From JACKCP01 sp034007295 (lineage in GTDB: Bacteria > Desulfobacterota > Desulfobacteria > Desulfobacterales > JACKCP01), in NCBI GenBank assembly GCA_034007295.1, contig JAVERC010000018.1:1-60473 (forward strand): 60,473 nucleotides of DNA, given 5' to 3'. How positions within the stretch are numbered: the stretch's first letter is position 1; every line of letters starts with the position of its first letter. Positions 41,031 through 50,335 of the stretch are shown piece by piece. Position numbers and translations under genes: made by a program. The notes under the pieces were generated by a model that searched no databases, had not been told where the DNA came from, and saw only the letters and a list, made by a program, of their open reading frames with translations.

Positions 41031-44000
41031 TTACTCAATAATTTTTGTACATCCAGGACCCAAAATTTTGCTTTTTCCACCTGAAACAGGATTTACCTGA
41101 ATCTGTGCCGGGATTCTGTCCTTTAATGCAGATACATGGGAAATAACTCCGATTATTTTTCCCTCTTCCTTTAAGGATGCAAGTGTTTCAAGAGCTGTAT
41201 CAAGGGCGTCGTCATCTAAAGTTCCAAATCCCTCATCAAGAAAAAGTGAATCAACCCTTACTTTTCTGCTTGCCATTTTTGAAAGTCCAAGTGCAAGGGA
41301 AAGGCTTACAATAAAGCTTTCTCCGCCTGAAAGATTTTTGGTCGATCTTATTTCTCCGGCCTGATAATTATCTATAACATTCAGATCCAGAGGCTCATTT
41401 TTATCTCTTGTTAAAAGATATCTGTCAGACATTTTTTCAAGCTGGATATTTGCATGGCTTACCATAAGTTCAAATGTAAGACCCTGTGCAAAATTTCTGT
41501 ATTTTTTGCCGTCTGCAGAACCAATAAGAAAGTGAAGTCTGTCCCATTTTGAGCATTCAGTTTTTTGCAGCTCAAGATTTTTTAGAAGCTCTTCTGATTT
41601 TTCCTTTGAAGAATTATTTTCCTTTAATCTGTGATTTTTCTCAGCTGTATCTGCCTGAATAATTTTTAAATTTTCTTCAAATTCATTTTTTTTGTTTTCA
41701 AGCTCTTCAAAGGGCAGGTCTGTAAGTTTTTTTTCAAGTTCTTTATCAAGTCTTTTTGTTCTGTCGTTAATTGTTGCATCAATTGAAATTTTTTGACTGT
41801 CAAGGCTTTTGGCCTTTTTTTCAAGTGCTTCAAGCTCTTTTATTACAAGGCATTTTTCAATGAAATTTTCTTCATTAAAAAAACCTGAATTTTTAAGTTC
41901 AAGTTTAAATTTTTCTTCCAGATCAATAAGAATTTTTTCCCTTTTTTTAATTTCTGTTTCAAGGGAATCAATATTTTCCTTTATTGACTCAAGGCTTTGT
42001 TTTTCCATTGAATAATTTTCTTTTTCATTTTGCTCATTTGAAGCAGCTTTCAAATTTTTTGCCTCAAGTTTTTCTTCTTCAATGTCAGGATTTTTTGTTC
42101 CAAATATTTTATTTCTTGTTTCCTCTTTTTCCAGATACTCATTTTTTAGTTTTTCAAGGCTGTCTTTTTTTTCCCTGAGATTAGAACTTCCTGTTTCAAT
42201 AAGTCCTTCAATATGCTTGATATCCTGAATTGATTTATTAAGGTCTGCTTCAAGATTTTCCTTTGTTTTTTTTGCATCTGTTCTTTTTTCAAGTCTTTTA
42301 TCAAGCTCTGATTTTATTTTTTCTGGATTTGAAAGGTCATTTATTTCAAAGGGTTTTAATTCATTAAAAAGATTGTTTTTAAGGGAGGTTATATTCTTAT
42401 TTAATTCTTCAAACTCATTTTCAAGTGATTTAATTAAGTTGTTAAGATTTGTTATTTCATTTGAATAAACAGCCTCATTTTTTTCAGCAAGGTTTAAATT
42501 TTCAATTATTTTTTGTTCTTTTTTTTCTGATTCTTTTATCTGAGTTTCCAAATATTCTGCATTTTTAATTAAATTATCAGTTTCCTTTATTCTTTTTTCG
42601 GTTTCATTTATTTCAAATATATTTCCTTCACAATAGGGATGGCTCAAAGAACCGCACAAAGGGCAGGGCTTTCCGTTTTCAAGCTTTTTTCTCTCATCTT
42701 CAAGGCTTATGATTTTTTTCTGATAATATAATTCCTTTAAATAAAAGTCCTTTTTATCTCTGAATTCCCTTAAAAGTCTTCCGTTTAAAAGCTTTTTCAG
42801 GGTGTTATTTTTATCATCTGTTTCAGTTCTTATTTTTTTTAAGTCTTTTTTTAAATTATTTTTATGTTCAGTTTCTTTTAAGAGATTTTTATTTTTGTCT
42901 GAAAGTTTTTTTCTGTTGGAATTTATTAAATCAATGCAGTCCTTATATTTTTTTTCAAAATAAGACAGGTTTTCAATTTTTTCATTAATTGTTCCGATAA
43001 GCCCGGATAAAGACTCGTCAATTTCTGTTTTTTCTAAAAATTCAATTATATTTTTTAAGGAATTTTGATTTTTTTTGATTTCAAGGTCTTTATTTTTGAA
43101 AAGCTCTTTTGCTTCATTTAACTTAAAATGTGCTTTTTCATAATCTTTTTTACTGTTATTTACTGCACTTTCAAGGTCTTTGAGGTTTTGATCCATCAGC
43201 CTTATTTTCTGGAAAAAAGGCTTTTTTTCTTTTAGCTCTTTTTTAAATTCTTCACTTAATTTTTTTAAGTTTAAAATTTCCTTTTCTTTTTTATCAAGAA
43301 TATCTTTTTTTATAGGAATCCGGCTTTTTAACTGTTCAGATTTTTTACTGTCTTTTAACTGATTTTTTCTTTCGGATTTTAAATTTTCATATTTTGCCTG
43401 AAGGTTTAATGCTTTTTTTGCATCTTCAATTTTTTTTCTTTCTGGCTCAAAAACTTCAAGCTGCTTTTCAAGGTTTTTAAGATCCTGACATGCCGATTCA
43501 ATTTCATTTTCAAGATTTTTTATTGTTTTAAGCCAGTTAAGATTTTTTATTGTATCATCAAGAAGAGTTTTTTCTTTTTTTTCATTATCAAGATTTGATT
43601 CAATCTTTTTTGATATCTCTTCTTCCTCTTCTTTTGTTAAAATATGAATCCGTGAAATTATGTTTTTAATATCATTTAATCTGGCTTGTTCTTCCCTTTG
43701 TTTTTCATGAACTTTTTTTGAAATTTCTGTATAAATTTCAGTTCCTGTAATCTGTTCTAAAATTTTTGATTTTTGTTCTGCATCAGCCTTTAAAAAAGTG
43801 TCAAACCCTCCCTGTGCAAGAAGAATAGAGCGGGTGAATCTGTCAAAGTCCATCCCTGTTTTTTCTTCAATTACAGCTGCAACATCTCTTTTTTTTGATT
43901 CAAGAATTTTTCCTGTTTTCGCATCTGAAATTTCATGTTTTGAATCCATAAGATTTCCGTCAGGTTTTTTTCTTGCTCTGTGCTGATAAAAATAACAGGT

Positions 44001-44276
44001 GAATTTTCCCTTTGAAGACTCAAAGGTTGTTTCTGCAAAACATTCTCCTGTGTTTCTTGACATTATTTCATTTGCTGATTTTGTAATTTTTCCAAGTCTT
44101 GGAGTTGCTGCGTAAAGTGAAAGGCAGATTGCGTCAAGAATTGTGGATTTTCCTGCACCTGTTGGGCCTGTGAGTGCAAAAATTGAGTTTGATTCAAATT
44201 CAGGGGCAGTAAAGTCAATTTCCCATTTTCCGTAAAGGGAATTTAAGTTTTCAAATCTTAATTTCAGTATTTTCAT
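41031..44276 (-). CDS. sbcC: SbcC nuclease-complex ATPase (Rad50-like)
   Basis: 1081 residues. Walker A 'TGPTGAGKSTILDAI' is near residue 36, with 'AQGGFDTFLKAD' (Q-loop) near 160; long coiled coils reach an apex zinc hook 'CPLCGS' about residue 545; the C-terminal lobe has the signature 'NLSGGESFIVSLSLALGLS' and Walker B 'LFLDEGFGTLDDD'. With SbcD it cuts hairpins and DNA ends. Coiled coils are Lys/Glu-rich. Coupled to sbcD, which ends 11 bases before. Confidence 0.96.
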   Translation of the reverse strand: MKILKLRFENLNSLYGKWEIDFTAPEFESNSIFALTGPTGAGKSTILDAICLSLYAATPRLGKITKSANEIMSRNTGECFAETTFESSKGKFTCYFYQHRARKKPDGNLMDSKHEISDAKTGKILESKKRDVAAVIEEKTGMDFDRFTRSILLAQGGFDTFLKADAEQKSKILEQITGTEIYTEISKKVHEKQREEQARLNDIKNIISRIHILTKEEEEEISKKIESNLDNEKKEKTLLDDTIKNLNWLKTIKNLENEIESACQDLKNLEKQLEVFEPERKKIEDAKKALNLQAKYENLKSERKNQLKDSKKSEQLKSRIPIKKDILDKKEKEILNLKKLSEEFKKELKEKKPFFQKIRLMDQNLKDLESAVNNSKKDYEKAHFKLNEAKELFKNKDLEIKKNQNSLKNIIEFLEKTEIDESLSGLIGTINEKIENLSYFEKKYKDCIDLINSNRKKLSDKNKNLLKETEHKNNLKKDLKKIRTETDDKNNTLKKLLNGRLLREFRDKKDFYLKELYYQKKIISLEDERKKLENGKPCPLCGSLSHPYCEGNIFEINETEKRIKETDNLIKNAEYLETQIKESEKKEQKIIENLNLAEKNEAVYSNEITNLNNLIKSLENEFEELNKNITSLKNNLFNELKPFEINDLSNPEKIKSELDKRLEKRTDAKKTKENLEADLNKSIQDIKHIEGLIETGSSNLREKKDSLEKLKNEYLEKEETRNKIFGTKNPDIEEEKLEAKNLKAASNEQNEKENYSMEKQSLESIKENIDSLETEIKKREKILIDLEEKFKLELKNSGFFNEENFIEKCLVIKELEALEKKAKSLDSQKISIDATINDRTKRLDKELEKKLTDLPFEELENKKNEFEENLKIIQADTAEKNHRLKENNSSKEKSEELLKNLELQKTECSKWDRLHFLIGSADGKKYRNFAQGLTFELMVSHANIQLEKMSDRYLLTRDKNEPLDLNVIDNYQAGEIRSTKNLSGGESFIVSLSLALGLSKMASRKVRVDSLFLDEGFGTLDDDALDTALETLASLKEEGKIIGVISHVSALKDRIPAQIQVNPVSGGKSKILGPGCTKIIE

Positions 44277-44286
44277 AAATTATAGT

Positions 44287-45522
44287 CTATTCAGCGTTTT
44301 TATCTTCTGTAAAAATTTCACTTAAAATATGGTTGTATGCAGAAATTAAATCATTTTTATCTTCTAGATTAACTTCAAATGCTTCAAGGCATTTTTCAAA
44401 AACCTGATTAACGTCAAGGTCATCAAGAGTCTGTTCATGCTTTGCAGAGCTTTTAAGGCTTTCAATTATTTTTTTATTTTTAATTCTTCTTATTTCCATA
44501 TCCGTATTTTCAATTTTTTCTTCAATACTTTGTCTTAAATTCCCTGAAACTTCTGAACCTGTATATTCAATTTCAAGCCATGCACTGCTTTTTTTTGCTT
44601 TTAATTCTTCAATTTTTTCAGATATTTCATCAATTGAGCCTTTAATTTTTACAAGCTCCTGAAAACAAGGAATTAAAATTTCATTTATTTTTGGAGTTTT
44701 ATCTTTAAATTCTGCAATAATTATTTTTTTATCATGCTTAGCTTCTCCAAAACCCATTGGAATTGGTGAACCGCAGTATCTTACATTCTCTTTTCCGGAA
44801 ACTTTCTGTGGAATATGAAGGTGTCCAAGTGCTGTATAATCGACAAAATCAGGGAAAATATCTGTGCCTGTTCTTGCAAGGCTTCCAACATAAAGTTCTC
44901 TTACTCCGTCTCCTTCTATAGTTGTGCCTCCTGCCGCAAAAAGATGACCCATGCAAATAATCGGGATATTGTCAAAACCTTTGGTTTTAAGCTGATTCTG
45001 CTTTTCCTTTGCAAGAAAACATATTTTTTCATAATGGTCCTTTATTCCGGAAATAAGCTTTAAATTCTTGTCATCAGCTGTTTCTCCTGTTTCAACTGTT
45101 CTTATGTCCCTGTCCCTTAAGTAAGGAACTGCACAGATTATTGCAAAAGGGATTTTATTGTCTTCCAAAACAACAATTTCATCTTCAGGGTTTTCTGTAA
45201 TTGAACCTGTAACATGAATGCTTAATGCCTTTAAAAGAGATTTCGGGGCATTTAAAAAAGTAGGAGAGTCGTGATTTCCTGCCGTTATAACAATACCTTT
45301 GCAAAGTCCTGAAGCTTTGCTGATAAAATTGTAGTAAAGTTCCTGGGCTTTGTTTGAGGGAGTTGATGTGTCAAAAACATCTCCTGCAATTAAGACTGCA
45401 TCTGTTTTTTCAAGCTCGATAATATCAAGCAGCCAGTCAAGAAAACTTTTAAATTCATCGTATCTTTTTCTTCCGTAAAGATTTTTACCTAAATGCCAGT
45501 CTGAAGTGTGGAGGATTTTCAT
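44287..45522 (-). CDS. sbcD: SbcD exonuclease subunit (Mre11-like)
   Basis: 411 residues. Metallophosphoesterase motifs in order: 'HTSDWHLGK', 'IAGDVFDTSTPSN', 'ITAGNHDSPTFL', 'ICMGHLFAAGG', and 'TALGHLHIPQ' provide the Asp, His and Asn ligands for two manganese ions. Partner of SbcC in double-strand break and hairpin processing. First gene of the sbcD-sbcC pair; a DUF4213/DUF364 gene lies 40 bases upstream on the same strand. Confidence 0.95.
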   Translation of the reverse strand: MKILHTSDWHLGKNLYGRKRYDEFKSFLDWLLDIIELEKTDAVLIAGDVFDTSTPSNKAQELYYNFISKASGLCKGIVITAGNHDSPTFLNAPKSLLKALSIHVTGSITENPEDEIVVLEDNKIPFAIICAVPYLRDRDIRTVETGETADDKNLKLISGIKDHYEKICFLAKEKQNQLKTKGFDNIPIICMGHLFAAGGTTIEGDGVRELYVGSLARTGTDIFPDFVDYTALGHLHIPQKVSGKENVRYCGSPIPMGFGEAKHDKKIIIAEFKDKTPKINEILIPCFQELVKIKGSIDEISEKIEELKAKKSSAWLEIEYTGSEVSGNLRQSIEEKIENTDMEIRRIKNKKIIESLKSSAKHEQTLDDLDVNQVFEKCLEAFEVNLEDKNDLISAYNHILSEIFTEDKNAE

Positions 45523-45561
45523 ATAAAGACAACCTGTGTTTTTGTTTTCACTGTAATTTTT

Positions 45562-46299
45562 TCAAAATATTTTTAGATATATTTTCCTTAAATATTTTTT
45601 TAAAACAGGGGTTCCGTATCCAAGAAAAACATTTTCTAGTAATTCTTTTTCATATTTAGAAATAAGATGAGAACCTGCAAGAAAATTAACTTTAGTATTC
45701 TTGAAAGCTTTTTTTGACATTGGAGTAGTTGGGCCAGTAAGAAAAATTTTGGTATTTTCCCCTGTTTCATCTATTAATTTCTGAAAGCTTGAATTTAAAA
45801 GAGAAGTAGAAGTAAGAATAAGATAATCTGCACATTTGAGGTTTTTGAAAAAATCTTTTTCTGACCCTATATTTTTCCCATAATCTAAAACATCAATATT
45901 TTTAGTTTTTTCCTTAATCTTTAATGCAAGAGGTTTTATAAATCCGGCCATTGAAACTTTTGTACTTTCACTAAAATTCATTTCATTTAAAAATCCGCTA
46001 TTTTTATTATCTTCAGGCATTTTCTGGCATTCTTTAAAATTAAGAGCATTTATAAGAGCTAAAGATATGGTTTTATCAAATGAATTTTCTTTAGTTATAA
46101 ATGACAGCAAGTCAGGTGCTGAAATTTTAGAATAAGAATTGATTTGTTTTGATGAAGGATTTCCCATTGTATATGAAATGCCAATGGATGAATCACTAAG
46201 TTTTACTGCTGTATATGCTGAACCATAAATAATTTTTTCAATTTTTTGATTTTTTGCAATATCTTTAAAAGCTTCAAATAAATTTTTATAAATATTCAT
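45562..46299 (-). CDS. DUF4213/DUF364 putative heavy-metal chelation protein
   Basis: 245 residues. The front part 'YGSAYTAVKLSDSSIGISYT' fits DUF4213 and the rear 'VLDYGKNIGSEKD', 'ADYLILTSTSLLNSSFQKLI' and 'IFLTGPTTPMSKKAF' fit the DUF364 Rossmann-like domain. Related structures suggest binding of a metal or metal cofactor, but no reaction is proven. Soluble. It begins nine bases after the ATPase gene ends, so it belongs to that transcript, and AGGT lies before ATG. Confidence 0.75.
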   Translation of the reverse strand: MNIYKNLFEAFKDIAKNQKIEKIIYGSAYTAVKLSDSSIGISYTMGNPSSKQINSYSKISAPDLLSFITKENSFDKTISLALINALNFKECQKMPEDNKNSGFLNEMNFSESTKVSMAGFIKPLALKIKEKTKNIDVLDYGKNIGSEKDFFKNLKCADYLILTSTSLLNSSFQKLIDETGENTKIFLTGPTTPMSKKAFKNTKVNFLAGSHLISKYEKELLENVFLGYGTPVLKKYLRKIYLKIF

Positions 46300-46307
46300 A
46301 TTTTTAC

Positions 46308-48185
46308 CTAAATTATAATGTCTGCCGATTCTAAAACCTGGTACAAAAATAATGAAGGAAATTTTTTCCTTGTAATTTTAAGAGCCAGTAAAGGGTCTCC
46401 ATCAATATCTTTATTTTGAATTGCAATTATTAATTGATAAATAATTTCAAATTCAAGCCTTTCTTTTTCAGAAATAATTTTAAATTTGAAATTATTAAGC
46501 TCTTTTAGTTTTATAAGTGTTTGCTTTGCAATTTTTGACTTAACCGGAAGTGATGAAAAATCCCTGTAAATATAAAAATCTGTCAAAGGATTGTTAACAC
46601 AAAGACTGTAAAGGTTTTTAAGCCTTCCTGTAAGACTGTTCCCAGACATATGTAAAAAACCTGCTGTTATGTCATTTTTTGTGCCTTTAATCAAAACATG
46701 TTCTGGAAGTTTTTTTGTTCCTGCTCTAAGTCTTCCTGTTCCTGTAATGATTTTGCCTTTAAACAGATTTATAATCACAAGAATTTTTCCAGCATCATCT
46801 GTTTCTGAACAAAGCCTTTTTTCAGCTTTTTCCTTTAAAAATTCCTGTCTTTTTTCTTCAATAAAAAAATCAATGGTTTCAGATTCTATTACCTCACGAA
46901 ATGTTGGAACACTTATATTAAGGTATTTTTTCAGCTGGCTTATTTCCTGTTTAAGTTCTTTAATCTGATTTTCAATTTTTTCTTCAAAGGATTCGTATGT
47001 GTCTGTTAAAGGGAGGCTTCCTGTCTTATGCCTGAAATGGTTTGAAGCAGAAACAAGCATGCTTCTTATTGAATAATTATTTGTTATTACTCTTAACTCA
47101 TCTTCTGTAAAAAAATTATCAAGAGAAAATCCTGATTCCTGTGCTCTTAGTTCAAGAATTTGAATTTTTTTATTTAAATCAGGTGCTTTTAAATGAATAA
47201 CAGACTGTGAAAGTCTGTCTGTTATTGAAGGATCAAGAATTTTTTGCCATTTTTCCCATCTGTCTGAAAAAAGGTTGAATATAAAAAGAGAGTTTGGAAG
47301 GTGGGTGAAAAGTTCTTTTACAGATTCAAAAAATTTAAAAAGCAGTTCTTCGTTGTATTTTAATCCTTCAAGCTGGTCAAAAATTATTACAAGAGGCTCG
47401 TCTGCAAGTGAAAGCCTTGAAATTACAATCATTGCATCAAGAGCAAATTCTTCGTGCATATCATTTTCTTTGTGGGGTAAAAGTCCTGCAAACAAAGCTT
47501 CTTGTTCTGAAATATCTAAAAAATTAAGCCATCTGTATATCAAATGTTTTCTTTTTGGGTCTGTATATGAACAGTATTTTATAAATCCTTTTAAAATGTC
47601 TTTTGAATGTCCGCCAAGTCCATACTTTGATTCCCACCATTGAAGCGTTATATTTTCAATATATTTCCAGTTTTTTCTTCTTGTTTCAGTTCCTTCTCCA
47701 CCAATTTTTTTGTAAATATTCATGGGATCAGCCTGAAGAATTTCAAGAATATTTTTATCTTTCTGGCTTAAATTTTCTTTGTTTTTTATCTGATTAATAA
47801 TAATTGCAGAAAAACTTTTACCTAGAAGATAGGCAAGCTGTGAATATGGAGTTTTGGGAACACGTTCAACCATTGATTCTAAAATTCGAGTATAAATATG
47901 AAGATAAACAGAGTCTTTATTGTTTGGCTGCCTGATAAATAAAAGCCTGTTTGACAATAAAATTTCATTGGCAAGTCTCATGGCAAGATGGGTTTTACCG
48001 CAGCCTGGAGCACCTGTAATTGTAATTGCTCTGCTTTGTGAGTTTGGGTCATTTTTAATTTCGCTTATTGCTAAACAAAGAACTTTAAATTCATTTTCAT
48101 GAATTGTTTTAATATCCGGGTGGGTCTGAAAAGGATTGTCTACCCTTGAAATCAAAAAAGGATTGTTAAAGATTGAATTATTCAA
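46308..48185 (-). CDS. P-loop ATPase with coiled coil and unassigned C-terminal domain
   Basis: 625 residues. Walker A 'GAPGCGKTH' (58-66) and Walker B 'LVIIFDQLEG' (265-274) with a sensor-like 'FNLFSDRW' (304-311) define an AAA/STAND-like ATPase of about 390 residues. A coiled coil (398-425) links it to a mixed alpha/beta domain (430-625) that ends 'FYIYRDFSSLPVK' to 'KKFPSLFLYQVLES'. No family known to me fits the last part; it could be nucleic-acid related. TTG start with AAGG eight bases before. It is upstream of the DUF364 gene and sbcDC on one strand, with an unknown gene divergent to it. Defence, DNA repair and regulatory roles are all open. Confidence 0.6.
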   Translation of the reverse strand: MNNSIFNNPFLISRVDNPFQTHPDIKTIHENEFKVLCLAISEIKNDPNSQSRAITITGAPGCGKTHLAMRLANEILLSNRLLFIRQPNNKDSVYLHIYTRILESMVERVPKTPYSQLAYLLGKSFSAIIINQIKNKENLSQKDKNILEILQADPMNIYKKIGGEGTETRRKNWKYIENITLQWWESKYGLGGHSKDILKGFIKYCSYTDPKRKHLIYRWLNFLDISEQEALFAGLLPHKENDMHEEFALDAMIVISRLSLADEPLVIIFDQLEGLKYNEELLFKFFESVKELFTHLPNSLFIFNLFSDRWEKWQKILDPSITDRLSQSVIHLKAPDLNKKIQILELRAQESGFSLDNFFTEDELRVITNNYSIRSMLVSASNHFRHKTGSLPLTDTYESFEEKIENQIKELKQEISQLKKYLNISVPTFREVIESETIDFFIEEKRQEFLKEKAEKRLCSETDDAGKILVIINLFKGKIITGTGRLRAGTKKLPEHVLIKGTKNDITAGFLHMSGNSLTGRLKNLYSLCVNNPLTDFYIYRDFSSLPVKSKIAKQTLIKLKELNNFKFKIISEKERLEFEIIYQLIIAIQNKDIDGDPLLALKITRKKFPSLFLYQVLESADIII

Positions 48186-48306
48186 ATTTTTAACCTTAAT
48201 TTTTAAAATAATAAATATTCACATCTTAAATTTAATATGAGAGATTAGTTTTAAATCTAAATTTTGTAAAGTTATGTAATAAGTAATTTTCTTACAGGAG
48301 TAATAT

Positions 48307-49146
48307 TTGGATATCAATGAAAAGATAATAAAAGAGCTTGATAAAGGTTTTATTATTGAAAAAAATTTTTTTGAATTTGCCAAAAATATTGGAATTGATT
48401 TGAATTTTTACGATATAAAAAAAATTTTTTCAGATTCAGATAATGATTTTTTTTATGAGCTTGGTTTTTTTATTTTTACTCCGGATTTTGAAATGAGAAA
48501 AAGATTTTCATTAATCTGGCTTGAAATTCAACAGGAAAATAAAACCTTTGATTTGGATTTAATTTTTAAAAAAACATGCAGGCAAAAAATTTGTTACAAA
48601 GAACTTATAGATTATTTAAGTATCGATAAAAAGATGTTTTTATTTTTTTTTGAAAAACTAAATCTTTTTGAAAAAACAGATGAAAAAATTTTAAATACAA
48701 TTAATAAATTTAATGATTTGGAAAAACAAGAAATAAGCTCTGTTATCTGGAAAAATGCCAAAAATATTAAAGATGAAAAAATTAATATTTTAAATGATTA
48801 TCTTGAAAAATCCATGCTCCCTTTTTTATTTTCCAATAAAGAATTTAATTTTTTTATTAATATTTTATCAGGCTGGAAAGTAAAGGATTTTAATTTTGTT
48901 TTTTATCTAAAAAAACTTTTTTCTATTTATCATAAGGCATTAAGACAGGCTCTTGAAACTAAGGATTTTTTAAAAACCAATAATATTGAAACCTATATGG
49001 TTCAGGGTGGAAGAGTAAGTTTTGCAAATATTGATGAAATATATGAAAAAAAGAATTTAATATGGCAGATTGCATTAAGGCTTCAAATTCAAAATGAGGT
49101 TTTTATTGAAGATGGATTTGATATGGTTTTTAATGCAAACAAGTGA
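48307..49146 (+). CDS. Unrecognised Lys/Phe-rich soluble protein
   Basis: 279 residues without signal peptide, membrane helix or known motif. Composition is very rich in Lys, Phe, Asn and Ile, predicted largely helical. TTG start with a good ACAGGAG seven bases before it, so it is likely to be a real gene. Its 121-base upstream region is shared with the divergent P-loop ATPase, which suggests joint regulation. It ends against repeat copy F. Confidence 0.6.
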   Translation: MDINEKIIKELDKGFIIEKNFFEFAKNIGIDLNFYDIKKIFSDSDNDFFYELGFFIFTPDFEMRKRFSLIWLEIQQENKTFDLDLIFKKTCRQKICYKELIDYLSIDKKMFLFFFEKLNLFEKTDEKILNTINKFNDLEKQEISSVIWKNAKNIKDEKINILNDYLEKSMLPFLFSNKEFNFFINILSGWKVKDFNFVFYLKKLFSIYHKALRQALETKDFLKTNNIETYMVQGGRVSFANIDEIYEKKNLIWQIALRLQIQNEVFIEDGFDMVFNANK

Positions 49147-49231
49147 GTGAGCAAAAACAAGGATTTTATTTTCAGCTCAAGGAAGATGAAATGGACAAAA
49201 AAACCGTTTTCGTTGAGCTGATTAGCAAATT
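49147..49231 (-). repeat. Dispersed intergenic repeat, copy F
   Basis: On the minus strand: GCTAATCAGCTC, AACGAAAACGG, T run, GTCCATTTCATC. The stretch AACGAAAACGG-T run-GTCCATTT is nearly identical to copy B. The plus-strand left arm (GTGAGCAAAAACAAGG) is a diverged inverted partner. It separates the convergent ends of two genes. Confidence 0.6.
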
Positions 49232-50335
49232 TTATACAAGTTCCTGTTTTTTTGAATTACTGAAAAAAATCCATTTAATAATAACACCATAGCAAATAAC
49301 AGCAAGAAGTGCAGAAACACCTGAAATAGAACCAAGGGGAGCAAAAATTAAAGCTGTGAGCCAGTGGAGTAAAATAAATTTTTTTGAATGAAGTTCAATT
49401 GGGAAATCCTCAAATCTTGTAATAACTGCAAGACCGCTTAAATTCCATCCGTAAACAGAAGTAAAAGAATGCATTCTAAGGATAATTTCTCCAGTTTCCT
49501 TTGTATAATACGGAGTCATTTCCAGGACAATATACGCTATTCCGCTTATTCCGGTAAAAAGCAGAAAACACATTCCAGATAAAAGAAAAGTTCTTTGCTG
49601 TTTGCTGAATTTGTCTTTGTAAAATACATAAAAAATTAAAATAACAGAAAAAAATAAAATTATAGAAATTGCAAGCTGAGCTGCCATTAGTTCAAAAAGT
49701 ATAAAAATAAAGAAAATAATTACGCCAAGGTTTACAGACCAGAATCCTATGTTTTTTAAAACTCTTGTAAGATAAATTCTGTTGTCGCCTGTAAGTTTGA
49801 ACATTACGCTCATTGTTATTAGGGACAAGGGAAATGAAAATCCAAGAAAAAAAGTGTTAAGCTCAAGTTTTTTCATTTGCACAAGGTGAAGATATTCATT
49901 GTTAATCATCACAAGTCCTGAAATGGCAAGACCAAGTGAAAGGCAGAGCATTGATGCATTGTGAAATTTTTTATGCACAATCATTTTAGGGTCAAAAAAC
50001 ATTATTGGAAAAAATCCAAATTTTTTTGTTCTTGCAAGCTCAGCAAGAATTGAAAGAAAAAAAGCACAAATTATTGAAATTATATAAAACTCTAAAAATG
50101 CCGCAAAAGCAAAAACAAGGGAAACAATAATAAAAATAAGGCTTTTTTTGGAAAAAATGGATTGGTTTAATGTATATGAATAAATAATTGTTCCGCCTGC
50201 ACATAAATTAAATAAAAAAATATGAAGACGGTCAAAATGAACTCCGTCTATATGGGGAATTACATGGTCTGTAAATCCAAACACAAGAGCTGTCCACATG
50301 AGAATTGAAAGAAAAATTTTATTTGAAAAAGTCAT
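49232..50335 (-). CDS. Multi-pass membrane protein
   Basis: 367 residues with about ten hydrophobic helices covering most of its length. His residues near helix starts ('VIPHIDGVHFDRLH', 'VHKKFHNASM', 'MHSFTSVYGWNLSGL') could bind a metal or heme as in heme-copper oxidase-like or NnrS-like proteins, but I cannot assign a family. It overlaps the upstream TIGR01777 gene by four bases (ATGA) and has AGGAAG before ATG, so they are translated together. Confidence 0.65.
   Translation of the reverse strand: MTFSNKIFLSILMWTALVFGFTDHVIPHIDGVHFDRLHIFLFNLCAGGTIIYSYTLNQSIFSKKSLIFIIVSLVFAFAAFLEFYIISIICAFFLSILAELARTKKFGFFPIMFFDPKMIVHKKFHNASMLCLSLGLAISGLVMINNEYLHLVQMKKLELNTFFLGFSFPLSLITMSVMFKLTGDNRIYLTRVLKNIGFWSVNLGVIIFFIFILFELMAAQLAISIILFFSVILIFYVFYKDKFSKQQRTFLLSGMCFLLFTGISGIAYIVLEMTPYYTKETGEIILRMHSFTSVYGWNLSGLAVITRFEDFPIELHSKKFILLHWLTALIFAPLGSISGVSALLAVICYGVIIKWIFFSNSKKQELV

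Noticed and set aside
41031..45522. sbcDC as a phage-defence island with its neighbours
   Set aside because: SbcC and SbcD are ordinary repair genes in most bacteria; adjacency alone does not support a defence call, so only the unknown ATPase pair is raised as a candidate.
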